Shown: positions 23,462 to 31,631 of the stretch, one piece after another
Layout: every line of letters begins with the position of its first letter
Numbering within the stretch: position 1 is the first letter of the stretch
NCBI GenBank assembly: GCA_018266075.1
Contig: JAFEBB010000062.1
Coordinates: 1-42,970, forward strand
DNA length: 42,970 bases
Direction: 5' to 3'
DNA from: Deltaproteobacteria bacterium
GTDB taxonomy: Bacteria; Myxococcota; Myxococcia; Myxococcales; SZAS-1
Notes under the pieces: generated by a model
What the model was told of the DNA's origin: nothing
What the model saw: only the letters and a program-made list of their open reading frames with translations
The model's database searches: none
Made by a program: the position numbers and the translations under genes

Positions 23462-25789
23462 CTACGGCTCGCGCGACTGCAAGAGCCCGCTGGGCTGCTC
23501 TCCCACACTCGGCGCCACGCTGATCACCACGGACTTGCTCGCCGGCGTATTGCTCCGCGCCGCGGTGTGATCGAGCGGCACGAGCACGTTGGCCTCGGGA
23601 AAGTACGTGGCCGCACAACGCTTGGGGATGTTGTACGGCACGACCACGAAGCGCTTCGCCACGCGCGCTTCGCCCTGGAAGTGGCTGGTGAGGTCGACGA
23701 CCTGGCCCGCGTGCAGTCCGAGCGCGTCGATGTCGGCGGCGTTCAGGAACACGACGCGGCGGCCGTGACGAATGCCTCGGTAGCGATCATCGAGGCCGTA
23801 GATCGTCGTATTGTACTGATCGTGGCTTCGCACGGTCATCATCAAGAGCTGACCGGGCTCGAGCTTCAGCGCGGGCAGCGGGTGCACCGTGAAGCGCGCC
23901 TTGCCGATGTCGGTCTTGAACACGCCCTCGCGCGCGGCGTTCGGCAAGTAGAAGCCGCCGGCCTGACGCACCCGCGCGTTGTACCGCTCGAAGCCCGGGA
24001 TCACCTGCTCGATCAAGTCGCGGATGCGATCGTAGTCGTGGGTGAGCGCGCGCCAGTCCACGCGCGAGCGCGAACCGAGCGTGACCTGCGCGAGCGACGC
24101 GACGATGTCCACCTCGCTCTTGAGCGCCTCCGACGCCGGCGGCACGGCGCCGCGGCTCGCGTGCACCACGCCCATCGAGTTCTCCACGCTCACGAACTGC
24201 GGGCCGCCCTGCTGCACGTCGATCTCGGTTCGTCCGCGGCAGGGCAGGATGAGCGCGGTCTCGCCGTGCACCAGGTGCGCGCGGTTGAGCTTGGTCGAGA
24301 CGTGCGCGGTGAGCGTGCAGCGCCGCAGCGCGGTCGCGGTGAGCTCGGTGTCCGGCGTGGCCGAGAGGAAGTTGCCGCCGAGCGCGAAGAAGACTTTCAG
24401 ATTGCCGTCGCGCATCGCGCGGATGGTGTCGACGGTGTCGTGGCCGTGCTTCCGCGGCGGCTCGAACTGGAACACGCGCGCGAGGGCGTCGAGGAACTCG
24501 GGCTTGGGCCGCTCCCAGATGCCCATCGTGCGATCGCCCTGCACGTTCGAGTGCCCGCGCACCGGACACGCGCCCGCGCCCGGCTTTCCGACGCTGCCAC
24601 GCAGCAGGAGTAAGTTAACAATTTCTTGAATATTGCCGACGGCGTTCGCGTGCTGGGTCAACCCCATCGCCCAGCAGAAGATGATGCGCTCGCTCGTCCG
24701 AAGCAGCTCCGCGACCGGCTGCAGCTCCGCGCGGGTGATGCCCGAGAGCTCCTCCAGCTCGGCGTCGACGCGCGACATCACGTTGGCGCGATACGCCTCG
24801 AAGCCGTCGGTCCGCGCGTCGACGAACGCGCGATCAATCGCGTTCGCCTCGAGCAGCATCTTCCCCAGGAGCTGCAAGAGCGGCACGTCGCCGTTCACGC
24901 GAACCTGGAGCCAGTGGTGCGCCAGCGCCGTCCCCGGCCCGAGCAGCTTGAGCACCTCTTGCGGATGCTTGAAGCGGTTCAGCCCCGCCTCGGGAAGCGG
25001 GTTGATCGACACCAGCTTCGCTCCCGCGCGCGCGGCATCCTGCAGCGCGGTGAGCATGCGCGGGTGGTTCGTCCCCGGGTTCTGCCCGATGACGACGATC
25101 ACCTGCGCCTTGGGGAAGTCGTCGAGCTTCACCGTCCCCTTGCCGATGCCCAGCGTCTCCGAGAGCGCCGTGCCGCTCGACTCGTGGCACATGTTCGAGC
25201 AATCCGGGAGGTTGTTGGTCCCGAACTGGCGAACGAAGAGTTGATACAGGAAGGCCGCTTCGTTGCTGGTGCGGCCCGAGGTGTAGAACGCGGCCTCGTC
25301 GGGCGAGCCGAGCGCATTCAGCTCGCGGGCCACGAGCGCGAACGCCTCGTCCCACGAGATCGGCGCGTAGTGCGTGGCGCCTGGCCGAAGCACCAGCGGC
25401 TCCACCAGTCGCCCTTGCTGCCCGAGCCAGTGATCGCTCTGCTCGGCGAGGTCCTTCACGCTGTGCGCCGCGAAGAACGCAGCGCCGATGGTGTGCGCCG
25501 TCGCTTCTTCCGCGAGCGCCTTGGCGCCGTTCTCGCAGAACTCGGCCATCGACCGCTTGCCGTCGGGATCCGGCCAGGCACAGCCCGGACAGTCGAAGCC
25601 GTCGTGCTGGTTCATCTTCAGCAAGAGCCGCGCGCCGCGCACCGGACCGGGCGCCGCGAGCGCGAACTTCATCGAGCTGGCGATGGCCGGAATCCCGCCG
25701 GCGACGGTCGGAACCTTCGACACCGACACCGGCTCCGGCGCCTCGGGTGGCTGGGCGCGCGGAAGCTCGGTGTCGGGCGGACGTCGCAT
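23462..25789 (-). CDS. Molybdopterin oxidoreductase alpha subunit, FdhF/YdeP-like
   Basis: A 775-residue molybdenum enzyme of the FdhF/YdeP group. It has an N-terminal DCPGCAWPDPDG, then AFYTSGRTSNEAAFLYQLFVRQ, the active-site-region Cys201 in SNMCHESSG, VVIGQNPGTNHPRM, the GKPGAGACPVRGHSNVQGDRTMG segment, and a C-terminal cofactor domain with TVRSHDQYNTTIYG. Related YdeP proteins have an unclear reaction and are linked to acid resistance, so I do not call it formate dehydrogenase. No electron-transfer subunit is nearby. It starts 3 nt after the stop of the M16 peptidase gene. A very AT-rich codon run lies at 24611-24634. Confidence 0.88.
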   Translation of the reverse strand: MRRPPDTELPRAQPPEAPEPVSVSKVPTVAGGIPAIASSMKFALAAPGPVRGARLLLKMNQHDGFDCPGCAWPDPDGKRSMAEFCENGAKALAEEATAHTIGAAFFAAHSVKDLAEQSDHWLGQQGRLVEPLVLRPGATHYAPISWDEAFALVARELNALGSPDEAAFYTSGRTSNEAAFLYQLFVRQFGTNNLPDCSNMCHESSGTALSETLGIGKGTVKLDDFPKAQVIVVIGQNPGTNHPRMLTALQDAARAGAKLVSINPLPEAGLNRFKHPQEVLKLLGPGTALAHHWLQVRVNGDVPLLQLLGKMLLEANAIDRAFVDARTDGFEAYRANVMSRVDAELEELSGITRAELQPVAELLRTSERIIFCWAMGLTQHANAVGNIQEIVNLLLLRGSVGKPGAGACPVRGHSNVQGDRTMGIWERPKPEFLDALARVFQFEPPRKHGHDTVDTIRAMRDGNLKVFFALGGNFLSATPDTELTATALRRCTLTAHVSTKLNRAHLVHGETALILPCRGRTEIDVQQGGPQFVSVENSMGVVHASRGAVPPASEALKSEVDIVASLAQVTLGSRSRVDWRALTHDYDRIRDLIEQVIPGFERYNARVRQAGGFYLPNAAREGVFKTDIGKARFTVHPLPALKLEPGQLLMMTVRSHDQYNTTIYGLDDRYRGIRHGRRVVFLNAADIDALGLHAGQVVDLTSHFQGEARVAKRFVVVPYNIPKRCAATYFPEANVLVPLDHTAARSNTPASKSVVISVAPSVGEQPSGLLQSREP

Positions 25790-25792
25790 CGA

Positions 25793-28594
25793 CTACGTCT
25801 TGGTGGCGGCCTTGGTCTTGTCGGCCTTCGCCGCCGCGTCGTTCTTGTCGACCTCGACGTTGTAACCAGCCTGTTTCAATTGCGGCAGCACCTTGTCCGG
25901 GTCGCCGACGACCACCACGATCTCGTTGCCCACGTTGAGCGCCTTGGCCGTCGCCTGGATCGTCGCGGCGTCGAGCTTGCCCATGCTCTGCGGGTAGTTC
26001 TCGTAGAAGTCCTGCGCCCAGTGGTGCTCGATGGCGCGCTGAGCGGCCTCACTGGCGCCGTTCACCTGGTCGAACTGGGTGGCGTAGCTGCGCGCGAGCT
26101 GCATGCGCGCGCGGGCGACGTCCTGGTCGGAGAGCGGCTTGTCGCGCATGGCGGTCATCGCGTCGAGGAAGGCCTGCACCGCGCGCGCGGCGGCCGACTG
26201 GTCCACCGCGGTCGTCAAACCGAGCACGTCGGCCAACGCCAGGTCGTGGCCGGGGCTCCAGGGGTACACGCCGTAGGTCACGCCCTGCTTCTCGCGCAGG
26301 TTCTTGGTGAGATCCGTCGAGAGGTACCAGCGCATGGCGCTGATGGCCGCGCGCTGATCCGCATTGGCGCTGGGCATGCCCAAGGCCAAGGTGATCTCCG
26401 CCTGGGTGGCGTGCGGGCGGCTCACGAAGATGATGCGACGCTTGGGCGCGAAAGCGAGCGAGCCCTGCACCGCGCCGATCGCCGTGGGCGCCGCGTGCCA
26501 GCTGCCCAGGAAGCCCTCGATCTGGTCCCAGAGCTCGGGGCTGGGCTCCACCTGGCCCACGATGAGCAGCGTGCTGCGCGAGGGGCGGAGCACGTCCTTG
26601 AGCCAGGCGTCGCCCGCGGAGTGATCGAGGTCGGCGAACTCGGCGGCCGTGGTGATGTGGCCGTAGGGGTGGTTGGGGAAGAGCCCGTTCTCCAGCACCG
26701 CCCAGCCGCGATCGTGCGGCCGCTTGTCGCTGGCCTCCTGGTCCGACTTCATCTGGCGCGCCTCGGCGTCGAAGATCGCGCCGTCGGTGCCGGGCGAGTC
26801 GAGCCACTGCGACGCGTCGGCGAGCAGGTGCGGCAGGTTGCCCGCGGGCGCCTCGCCGCCGAAGACGATGTGCTCGCCGTCGCTGAAGTCTTGAATCGGC
26901 TGCGCGCCGACCTTCATCCAGTGCGTCTGGCTCTCCTGGTTGAAGCCGTGCCACGACGCCGCGAGCTCCACCTTGCGCAGCGCGCGCGAGGCCTGGCCCT
27001 CGGCCGCGGGCGCGTCGACGATGAGCCGCACGTCCACGATGGGGATCGACCCGCGCTTGGCGACGATGACCTTGAGGCCGTTGCTCAAGGTCTTGGTCTC
27101 GACCTTGTCGAGGCCAGGCTTGCCGGCCACCGCAGCGATCTGCTCCGGCGTGACGCTGAGCGCCGAGCTGCCGGTGTCCACGTCCATGGCCTCGCCCACC
27201 TTGGGCGCGGCCTCGTTCTTCACGGTGACGCTCACGTCCTTCTCGGGCGCCACCAGCATGGAGATGGTGCGCTTGCGGCTGATGTACTTGTAGGCGAACG
27301 AGGTCACGTCGCCGTAGCTCAGCTCGTTGATCTGCGCGGACATGCCCGAGAGGTAGTCCGGGTTGCCGGTGAGGCGAAGGAACTGGGCGATGGGCGCGCC
27401 GTTGATCTGCTCCACCGACTTGTAGAGCTCGGCCATCATCCGGCCGCGCACCAGGTTGGTCTGGTACTTGAGCCCGAACGCCTCGTCCTTGTCGGCGAAG
27501 GTGATGAGCTGGTCCTTGATGATCTCCGAGATGGCCTGGGCGTCGTCGGCGCTCTCCAGGGTCACGGTGCAGATGAGCATGCCCGCGTCCTCGTTGGGAT
27601 CGAGCTGGCAGCCCACGTCGTCCACGCGCTTGTCGTCGCCGAGGCGCTGAGCGAGCAATCCGTTGAGGGTGGCCGCCACCGCCTCCGCGTGCGGGAACTC
27701 GGGCGAGGCCTGGCCGGGGATGGTCCACGCCATCCAGAGCGTGGGCTGCTCCACCGGCGCGTGCTTCACGATCATCGGCGCGTTCTCGGCCGGGTCCTTC
27801 GGCATGCCGATGGTCGCGCGCTGCTTGTACGGAACCGGCGGCTTGCCCTCTTCACCCTTGGCCAGGTGGCCGAACGCCGCGCCCACGAACTTGTAGACGT
27901 CCTCGGCCTTCTTCGGGCCGGTGACCACGATGATGGTGGTCTCGGGCGTGTAGTAGCTCTTGTACCAGTTGCGCACGTCGTCGAGCTTCATCTTGCGAAG
28001 CCCGTCCACGCTGCCCGCGACCTCGGCGCCGTAGGGGTTGTTGGGGAACGCCGCCTCGGTGAGCCAGCTCAGCGACATGCCCTGGGTGTCGGTCTCGAGC
28101 CGCTGGCGGTACTCGCTGACCACCACCTCGCGCTCACTCTGGAAGTCCGAGTCGGGCACGTTGGCGAGCGGGTCGCGCATGCGCTCGGCCTCGAGGGCCA
28201 CCATGTTGTTGAACTGATCGAGCTTGGCGATCTCGAAGTAGTCGGTGTTGTCGGCGGTGGTGAAGGCGTTGAACTCCACGCCCGCGGCGAGCAGGCGCTC
28301 CCACACGCTGGGCGTGTTCGGGCCGCGCTGGCGGCCCTTGAACATCATGTGCTCCGCGAGGTGCGCCAGGCCGCCCTGCCCCGGGCCTTCGTCGCGCCCG
28401 CCGATGGCGTGCGAGACGTCGATCATGAACTCCTTCGCGTTCGGGTCCTCGTAGACCACCAGCCGCATGCCGGTCGGGTACGTGAACTCGAAGCCCTTGG
28501 TCTTGATGGGCGGAGCGAGCGGCTTGTCGGGCGGGAGGTTCGGGCGGCACGCGGTGAGCGCGACGGCGGCAACGAGGAACGGGGTGGCGCGCAT
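25793..28594 (-). CDS. M16 (insulinase/pitrilysin) family zinc peptidase lipoprotein
   Basis: A 933-residue lipoprotein with signal MRATPFLVAAVALTAC (Cys16) and two M16 halves. The N-terminal half carries the inverted zinc motif HLAEH (His78, Glu81, His82), followed by the usual LEAERM segment with the third ligand Glu. The C-terminal half lacks a zinc motif and acts as the closing lid, with DVRLIVDAPAAEG and GVTYGVYPWSPG. Such proteins cut peptides in a closed chamber and are here probably anchored in the outer membrane or periplasm. The gene is followed after 3 nt by the molybdoenzyme gene. A GGTAGAAC box lies upstream near 28620. Confidence 0.92.
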   Translation of the reverse strand: MRATPFLVAAVALTACRPNLPPDKPLAPPIKTKGFEFTYPTGMRLVVYEDPNAKEFMIDVSHAIGGRDEGPGQGGLAHLAEHMMFKGRQRGPNTPSVWERLLAAGVEFNAFTTADNTDYFEIAKLDQFNNMVALEAERMRDPLANVPDSDFQSEREVVVSEYRQRLETDTQGMSLSWLTEAAFPNNPYGAEVAGSVDGLRKMKLDDVRNWYKSYYTPETTIIVVTGPKKAEDVYKFVGAAFGHLAKGEEGKPPVPYKQRATIGMPKDPAENAPMIVKHAPVEQPTLWMAWTIPGQASPEFPHAEAVAATLNGLLAQRLGDDKRVDDVGCQLDPNEDAGMLICTVTLESADDAQAISEIIKDQLITFADKDEAFGLKYQTNLVRGRMMAELYKSVEQINGAPIAQFLRLTGNPDYLSGMSAQINELSYGDVTSFAYKYISRKRTISMLVAPEKDVSVTVKNEAAPKVGEAMDVDTGSSALSVTPEQIAAVAGKPGLDKVETKTLSNGLKVIVAKRGSIPIVDVRLIVDAPAAEGQASRALRKVELAASWHGFNQESQTHWMKVGAQPIQDFSDGEHIVFGGEAPAGNLPHLLADASQWLDSPGTDGAIFDAEARQMKSDQEASDKRPHDRGWAVLENGLFPNHPYGHITTAAEFADLDHSAGDAWLKDVLRPSRSTLLIVGQVEPSPELWDQIEGFLGSWHAAPTAIGAVQGSLAFAPKRRIIFVSRPHATQAEITLALGMPSANADQRAAISAMRWYLSTDLTKNLREKQGVTYGVYPWSPGHDLALADVLGLTTAVDQSAAARAVQAFLDAMTAMRDKPLSDQDVARARMQLARSYATQFDQVNGASEAAQRAIEHHWAQDFYENYPQSMGKLDAATIQATAKALNVGNEIVVVVGDPDKVLPQLKQAGYNVEVDKNDAAAKADKTKAATKT

Positions 28595-28716
28595 GGGGGC
28601 CTCGGATCGAAGGGGGCGGTTCTACCAAGCAGCGGCCCCGCAGGCGACGGGTCACCGAGCGGCTCACCGGGCCCCGGATCCAAGAGGGTCCTGACAGATA
28701 CTTTCGATCGCGAGTT

Positions 28717-29880
28717 TCAGGGCGCGGGCGTCGCCAGCGGCAGCCGGATGCAGACCCGCGTGCCCAGCCCGGGGCCGCTCTGAAGCTCGATGGTGCCGCG
28801 GTGCTGCTCCACGATGCTCCGCACGATGTACAGCCCGAGCCCCAGCCCGCGGACGTGGTTGGCGTTGGTGGCCCGCCGGAAGCGCTCGAAGGGCGAGCCG
28901 CGCACCTCGTCGGGGATGCCCGGCCCGGTGTCGTGCACGGAGAGCTCCGCGAAGCCATCGCGCGTCGACGCGCGGACCTCCACCTCCGAGCCCGGCGCGT
29001 ACTTCACGATGTTGGAGACCAGGTTCACCAGGATCTGCTCGAGGCGGGTGACGTCCCAGGTGCCGGTGACGTCGCGCTCGAGCTCCAGCTTCAGGCTGCA
29101 CTTCGCCTCGGTGAGCTGGGGCGAGAGCTGCTGCAGCACCTCGCTCACCAGCGTGGACAGGTTCATGGGCGCCAGCCGCAGCCGCAGCTGGCGCGTCTGG
29201 ATGCTGGAGGCGTCGAGCAGGTCCTCGATGAGCCCGTCGAGGCGGTCCACCTGGCGCTGGGTGATGCGCAAGAGGTCCGCGATGGACTCGAGGTTGGGCG
29301 CGCCGGCGCGCTGGATGGCGCGCTCGACGGAGGAGAGCCGCAGCTTCAGCGACGTCAGCGGCGTCTTCAGCTCGTGCGAGGCGATGGACATGAACACGTC
29401 GCGCGACGACACGGCCTCGGCCAGCTCCGCGGTGCGCTGCGCCACCCGCGCCTCGAGATCCTCGCGGGCGCGCACGAGCTCCGCCTCGGCCGCTTGCTGC
29501 TCGGTGATGTCCTGGCAGACGCCGATCATCCGCACCGGCTGGCCGGCGTCGTCGAGAAAGACCCGGCCGCAGCTGCGGAGCACGCGCTCGCTGCCGTCCT
29601 TGCGCTGGATGCGCTCCTGGTTCTCGAACTCCGAGCGCTGCGCCATCGCCCCCTGCACCACGCGAGCGACCGCGTCCCGATCGCTCGGGTGCACGTGATT
29701 CAGGTACGTCTCGAAGGTGATGGGGATCTCGCCGGGCTCGTAGCCGTACAGCCGGTACATCTGCTCGGACCAGCGCACGGCGTCCTGACGGATGTCCCAC
29801 TCCCAGCTGCCCAGCCGGGCCAGGCTCTGGGCCTGCTTGAGCAGGAACTCGCTGCTGTCTGCCGGAAGCGGAGCGTGCAT
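28717..29880 (-). CDS. PAS-domain sensor histidine kinase
   Basis: A 387-residue soluble histidine kinase. The PAS/PAC domain is at about 18-128 (SWEWDIRQDAVRWSEQMYRLYG; VCQDITEQQ). A short coiled coil, a HisKA domain with SIASHELKTPLTSL (His169) and an HATPase domain with NLVSNIVKYAPGSEV, HDTGPGIP and GLGLGLYIV follow. It has no membrane segment or signal peptide, so it senses a cytoplasmic cue. It is an orphan: no response regulator gene is adjacent, as is frequent in Myxococcota. The first gene upstream on the same strand is more than 30 bp outside a possible operon, so it is monocistronic. A TTGACA hexamer lies upstream at 30039-30034. Confidence 0.92.
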   Translation of the reverse strand: MHAPLPADSSEFLLKQAQSLARLGSWEWDIRQDAVRWSEQMYRLYGYEPGEIPITFETYLNHVHPSDRDAVARVVQGAMAQRSEFENQERIQRKDGSERVLRSCGRVFLDDAGQPVRMIGVCQDITEQQAAEAELVRAREDLEARVAQRTAELAEAVSSRDVFMSIASHELKTPLTSLKLRLSSVERAIQRAGAPNLESIADLLRITQRQVDRLDGLIEDLLDASSIQTRQLRLRLAPMNLSTLVSEVLQQLSPQLTEAKCSLKLELERDVTGTWDVTRLEQILVNLVSNIVKYAPGSEVEVRASTRDGFAELSVHDTGPGIPDEVRGSPFERFRRATNANHVRGLGLGLYIVRSIVEQHRGTIELQSGPGLGTRVCIRLPLATPAP

Positions 29881-30033
29881 GGTTCAAGGTGCTCGGCGCG
29901 GGGCAAACGCCGGCTGAGACAAAGCGCGCCCGCGCGCCAGGCGCGCGAGTGACGCTTCTCTTCGAGAACCCCCCGCGCGGCGCGGCGTGACCGCATCCAA
30001 CGCGGGCTGCATTGGGCCTAGACGCAACGCGCC

Positions 30034-30039
30034 TGTCAA
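30034..30039 (-). promoter_or_regulatory. Possible -35 box TTGACA upstream of the histidine kinase gene
   Basis: A consensus TTGACA is read on the minus strand in the 228-bp region upstream of the kinase gene. At 17-18 nt spacing the -10 region reads CCAATG, a poor match, so this is only tentative. Confidence 0.25.
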
Positions 30040-30047
30040 GGGAGCGA

Positions 30048-30098
30048 GCCCTCAGGTCCCTGAGGCAGCGGGCTTCTCCACGTCGGAAGACTGCGGCG
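30048..30098 (+). repeat. Dispersed ~51-bp repeat, copy A
   Basis: It starts GCCCTCAGG-T-CCCTGAG, a palindromic hairpin, and ends TCGGAAGACTGCGGCG. A second copy in the same orientation is at 33667-33718. The first 17 bases match 16/17 and the last 16 match 15/16, with a diverged middle and one indel. It lies just past the stop of the DsrE gene. Confidence 0.65.
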
Positions 30099-30108
30099 AG
30101 GCGGCGCC

Positions 30109-30609
30109 TCAGGTGAAGATGATCTGCGCGCCCTCCGCGAGCTCGTAGAAGTCGCCCGCGGTGATCACGTCCTTCACCTGCGAGACGAGCTCCTCCTGGG
30201 TGCGCTTGAACATCTTCATGGCCAGCTCGCAGGCGTAGAGCTGCGCGCCCGACTCGTCGAGGATGGCCAGCATGTCGCGCACGGTGGGCAGGTCGAGGTC
30301 CTCCATCTGCTTCTTCATCATCTTCGCGGCGAGCGACTCCATGCCGGGCAGGCCCGCCACCAGGGTGGGCATGGGGCCGCTGGGATTGCCGGCCATGTTC
30401 ACGTGCAGGTGATCCACCCGCTTCTCGGTGATCACGTCCAGGCCCCAGAAGGTGAAGAACACGAACGCCTCGATGCCCGACTGCCGCGCGGCGTTCGCGA
30501 GGATGAGCGCCGGGTAGGCCTCGTCGAGCCCGCCGTGCGAGCAGATGATGGCCACCTTGCGTTGGGTGGCGGCGACAGGCGTCTCAGCGGGGGCGGTCTC
30601 TGCGGTCAT
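30109..30609 (-). CDS. DsrE/DsrF-like sulfur-carrier family protein
   Basis: A 166-residue DsrE-fold protein. It begins after a Thr/Ala-rich tail with RKVAIICSHGGLDEAYPALILANAARQ and continues FVFFTFWGLDVITEKR. Cys residues lie in IICSHG and LYACELAMKMF; the second is at the position expected for the persulfide-carrying Cys of the family. It is the third gene of the operon SQR-like flavoprotein, DUF1641-DsrC fusion, DsrE, a set linked to sulfane sulfur handling. It starts 24 nt after the fusion gene. It would pass sulfane sulfur between the flavoprotein and the DsrC-like Cys in the cytoplasm. Its direct reaction is not known. Confidence 0.88.
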   Translation of the reverse strand: MTAETAPAETPVAATQRKVAIICSHGGLDEAYPALILANAARQSGIEAFVFFTFWGLDVITEKRVDHLHVNMAGNPSGPMPTLVAGLPGMESLAAKMMKKQMEDLDLPTVRDMLAILDESGAQLYACELAMKMFKRTQEELVSQVKDVITAGDFYELAEGAQIIFT

Positions 30610-30633
30610 GGCGAGCTCCTGGAAGGAAAAGGT

Positions 30634-31617
30634 TCAAATGCAGCCCACGGGCTTGGGCAGGCCCGCGATCTTGGCGACGGTGCGGCCGGGCGCCTTGGGG
30701 AAGAGGCTGTAGAGATCCTTGGTGCTCACCTGGCTGACCTGGGTGAGCCGGCGGATGTTGGGCGACATGCCCGTCTTGGCGAAGTCGTCGCGGGCGGCGT
30801 TGAGCACCGCCCAGCGCGCGTCGTCGAGGGCCACGCCCTGGGTGGCGGCGAGCGTCTCCGCCAGGCCCCGGGTCCAGGCCTTGGGGTCGGCGAGGTGGCC
30901 GTCGGCGGTGAAGGCCACGCCGTCGATGAGCGTGGTGGCCGGCTTGGCCGCCGCCATCGCCGTCGGCTTGACGGGCGCGGCGTGCGATGGAGCTCCATCG
31001 GGCCGGGCGTGTCCATGGCGCGCCGCGGGCGTCGCCGCGCGCACCGGCCGCTCGATGCCCAGCACCTTGCGCTTGCTCTTGGGCGCGAGCACCGCGGCCA
31101 GCCTGGCCTTCTGCGTGGCCTCGGCGACGGGCCGCGCGGTCATGGCCTGCACGCCCTGGCCCACCTTGCGCAGGATCTCCATGAGCACGGCCATGCCCCG
31201 CTGCACCTCGTCGCTGCGGGTGGCGCGCACCATGCCCAGCAGCCCCAGCGGCTCGGTCTGGTCGGCGCGGGCCACCACCGCCGAGGTGTCGGAGAGCAGC
31301 TTGAGCACCTCGGGCTGGGTGAGGGCCCGCACCGTGTCCAGGATGCCCACCAGCGCGTCGGCGAACTGGCGCACGTCATCGGCGGAGTAGCCCTCCACCA
31401 CCCGCTGGCCCGCGAGGAGCAGCTCGCGGCCAAAGTCGAAGTAGCCCTTCTTCTCCAGCTCGTCGAAGCGGGCCACCGCCGTGGACATCACCTCCTTGAG
31501 GAGGGGGCCGGCCTCGTCGAAGAGCGCCTGGCGCTTCTTCTCCTGCTGCACCAGGAAGGCCACCTGCGCGCTCAGGGTCTCGAGCTTGTCGTCCATGCTT
31601 TGAGTCTGGGAGTTCAT
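30634..31617 (-). CDS. DUF1641 - DsrC/TusE fusion protein
   Basis: A 327-residue protein with two parts. Residues 1 to about 165 are helical and match DUF1641, e.g. EKKGYFDFGRELLLAGQRVV, found beside SQR-like genes. A basic Pro/Ala/His-rich linker follows (about 170-225). Residues about 228-327 are a DsrC/TusE domain: DGHLADPKAWTRGLAETLA, DDARWAVLNAARDDF, MSPNIRRL and the C-terminal arm KIAGLPKPVGCI. The penultimate Cys (CysA) is kept. The second Cys of true DsrC, 11 residues earlier, is Ala here, so it behaves as a one-Cys, TusE-like carrier. I chose the ATG at 31617, with GAGGA 4 nt upstream and 14 nt after the flavoprotein stop. Confidence 0.88.
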   Translation of the reverse strand: MNSQTQSMDDKLETLSAQVAFLVQQEKKRQALFDEAGPLLKEVMSTAVARFDELEKKGYFDFGRELLLAGQRVVEGYSADDVRQFADALVGILDTVRALTQPEVLKLLSDTSAVVARADQTEPLGLLGMVRATRSDEVQRGMAVLMEILRKVGQGVQAMTARPVAEATQKARLAAVLAPKSKRKVLGIERPVRAATPAARHGHARPDGAPSHAAPVKPTAMAAAKPATTLIDGVAFTADGHLADPKAWTRGLAETLAATQGVALDDARWAVLNAARDDFAKTGMSPNIRRLTQVSQVSTKDLYSLFPKAPGRTVAKIAGLPKPVGCI

Positions 31618-31631
31618 GGTTCCTCGCGAGG

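Noticed and set aside
25187-25189. Possible selenocysteine in the formate-dehydrogenase-like protein
   Set aside because: The active-site-region codon is TGC (Cys201), so no Sec is needed there.
23462-25789. Calling the molybdoenzyme a formate dehydrogenase
   Set aside because: It fits the YdeP-like branch, and no electron-transfer or membrane subunit is nearby.
24626-28783. A 1,385-codon plus-strand open frame antisense to the M16 and molybdoenzyme genes
   Set aside because: It is rich in His, Arg, Val and Leu with no domain, and follows from the third-position GC bias of the real genes on the other strand.
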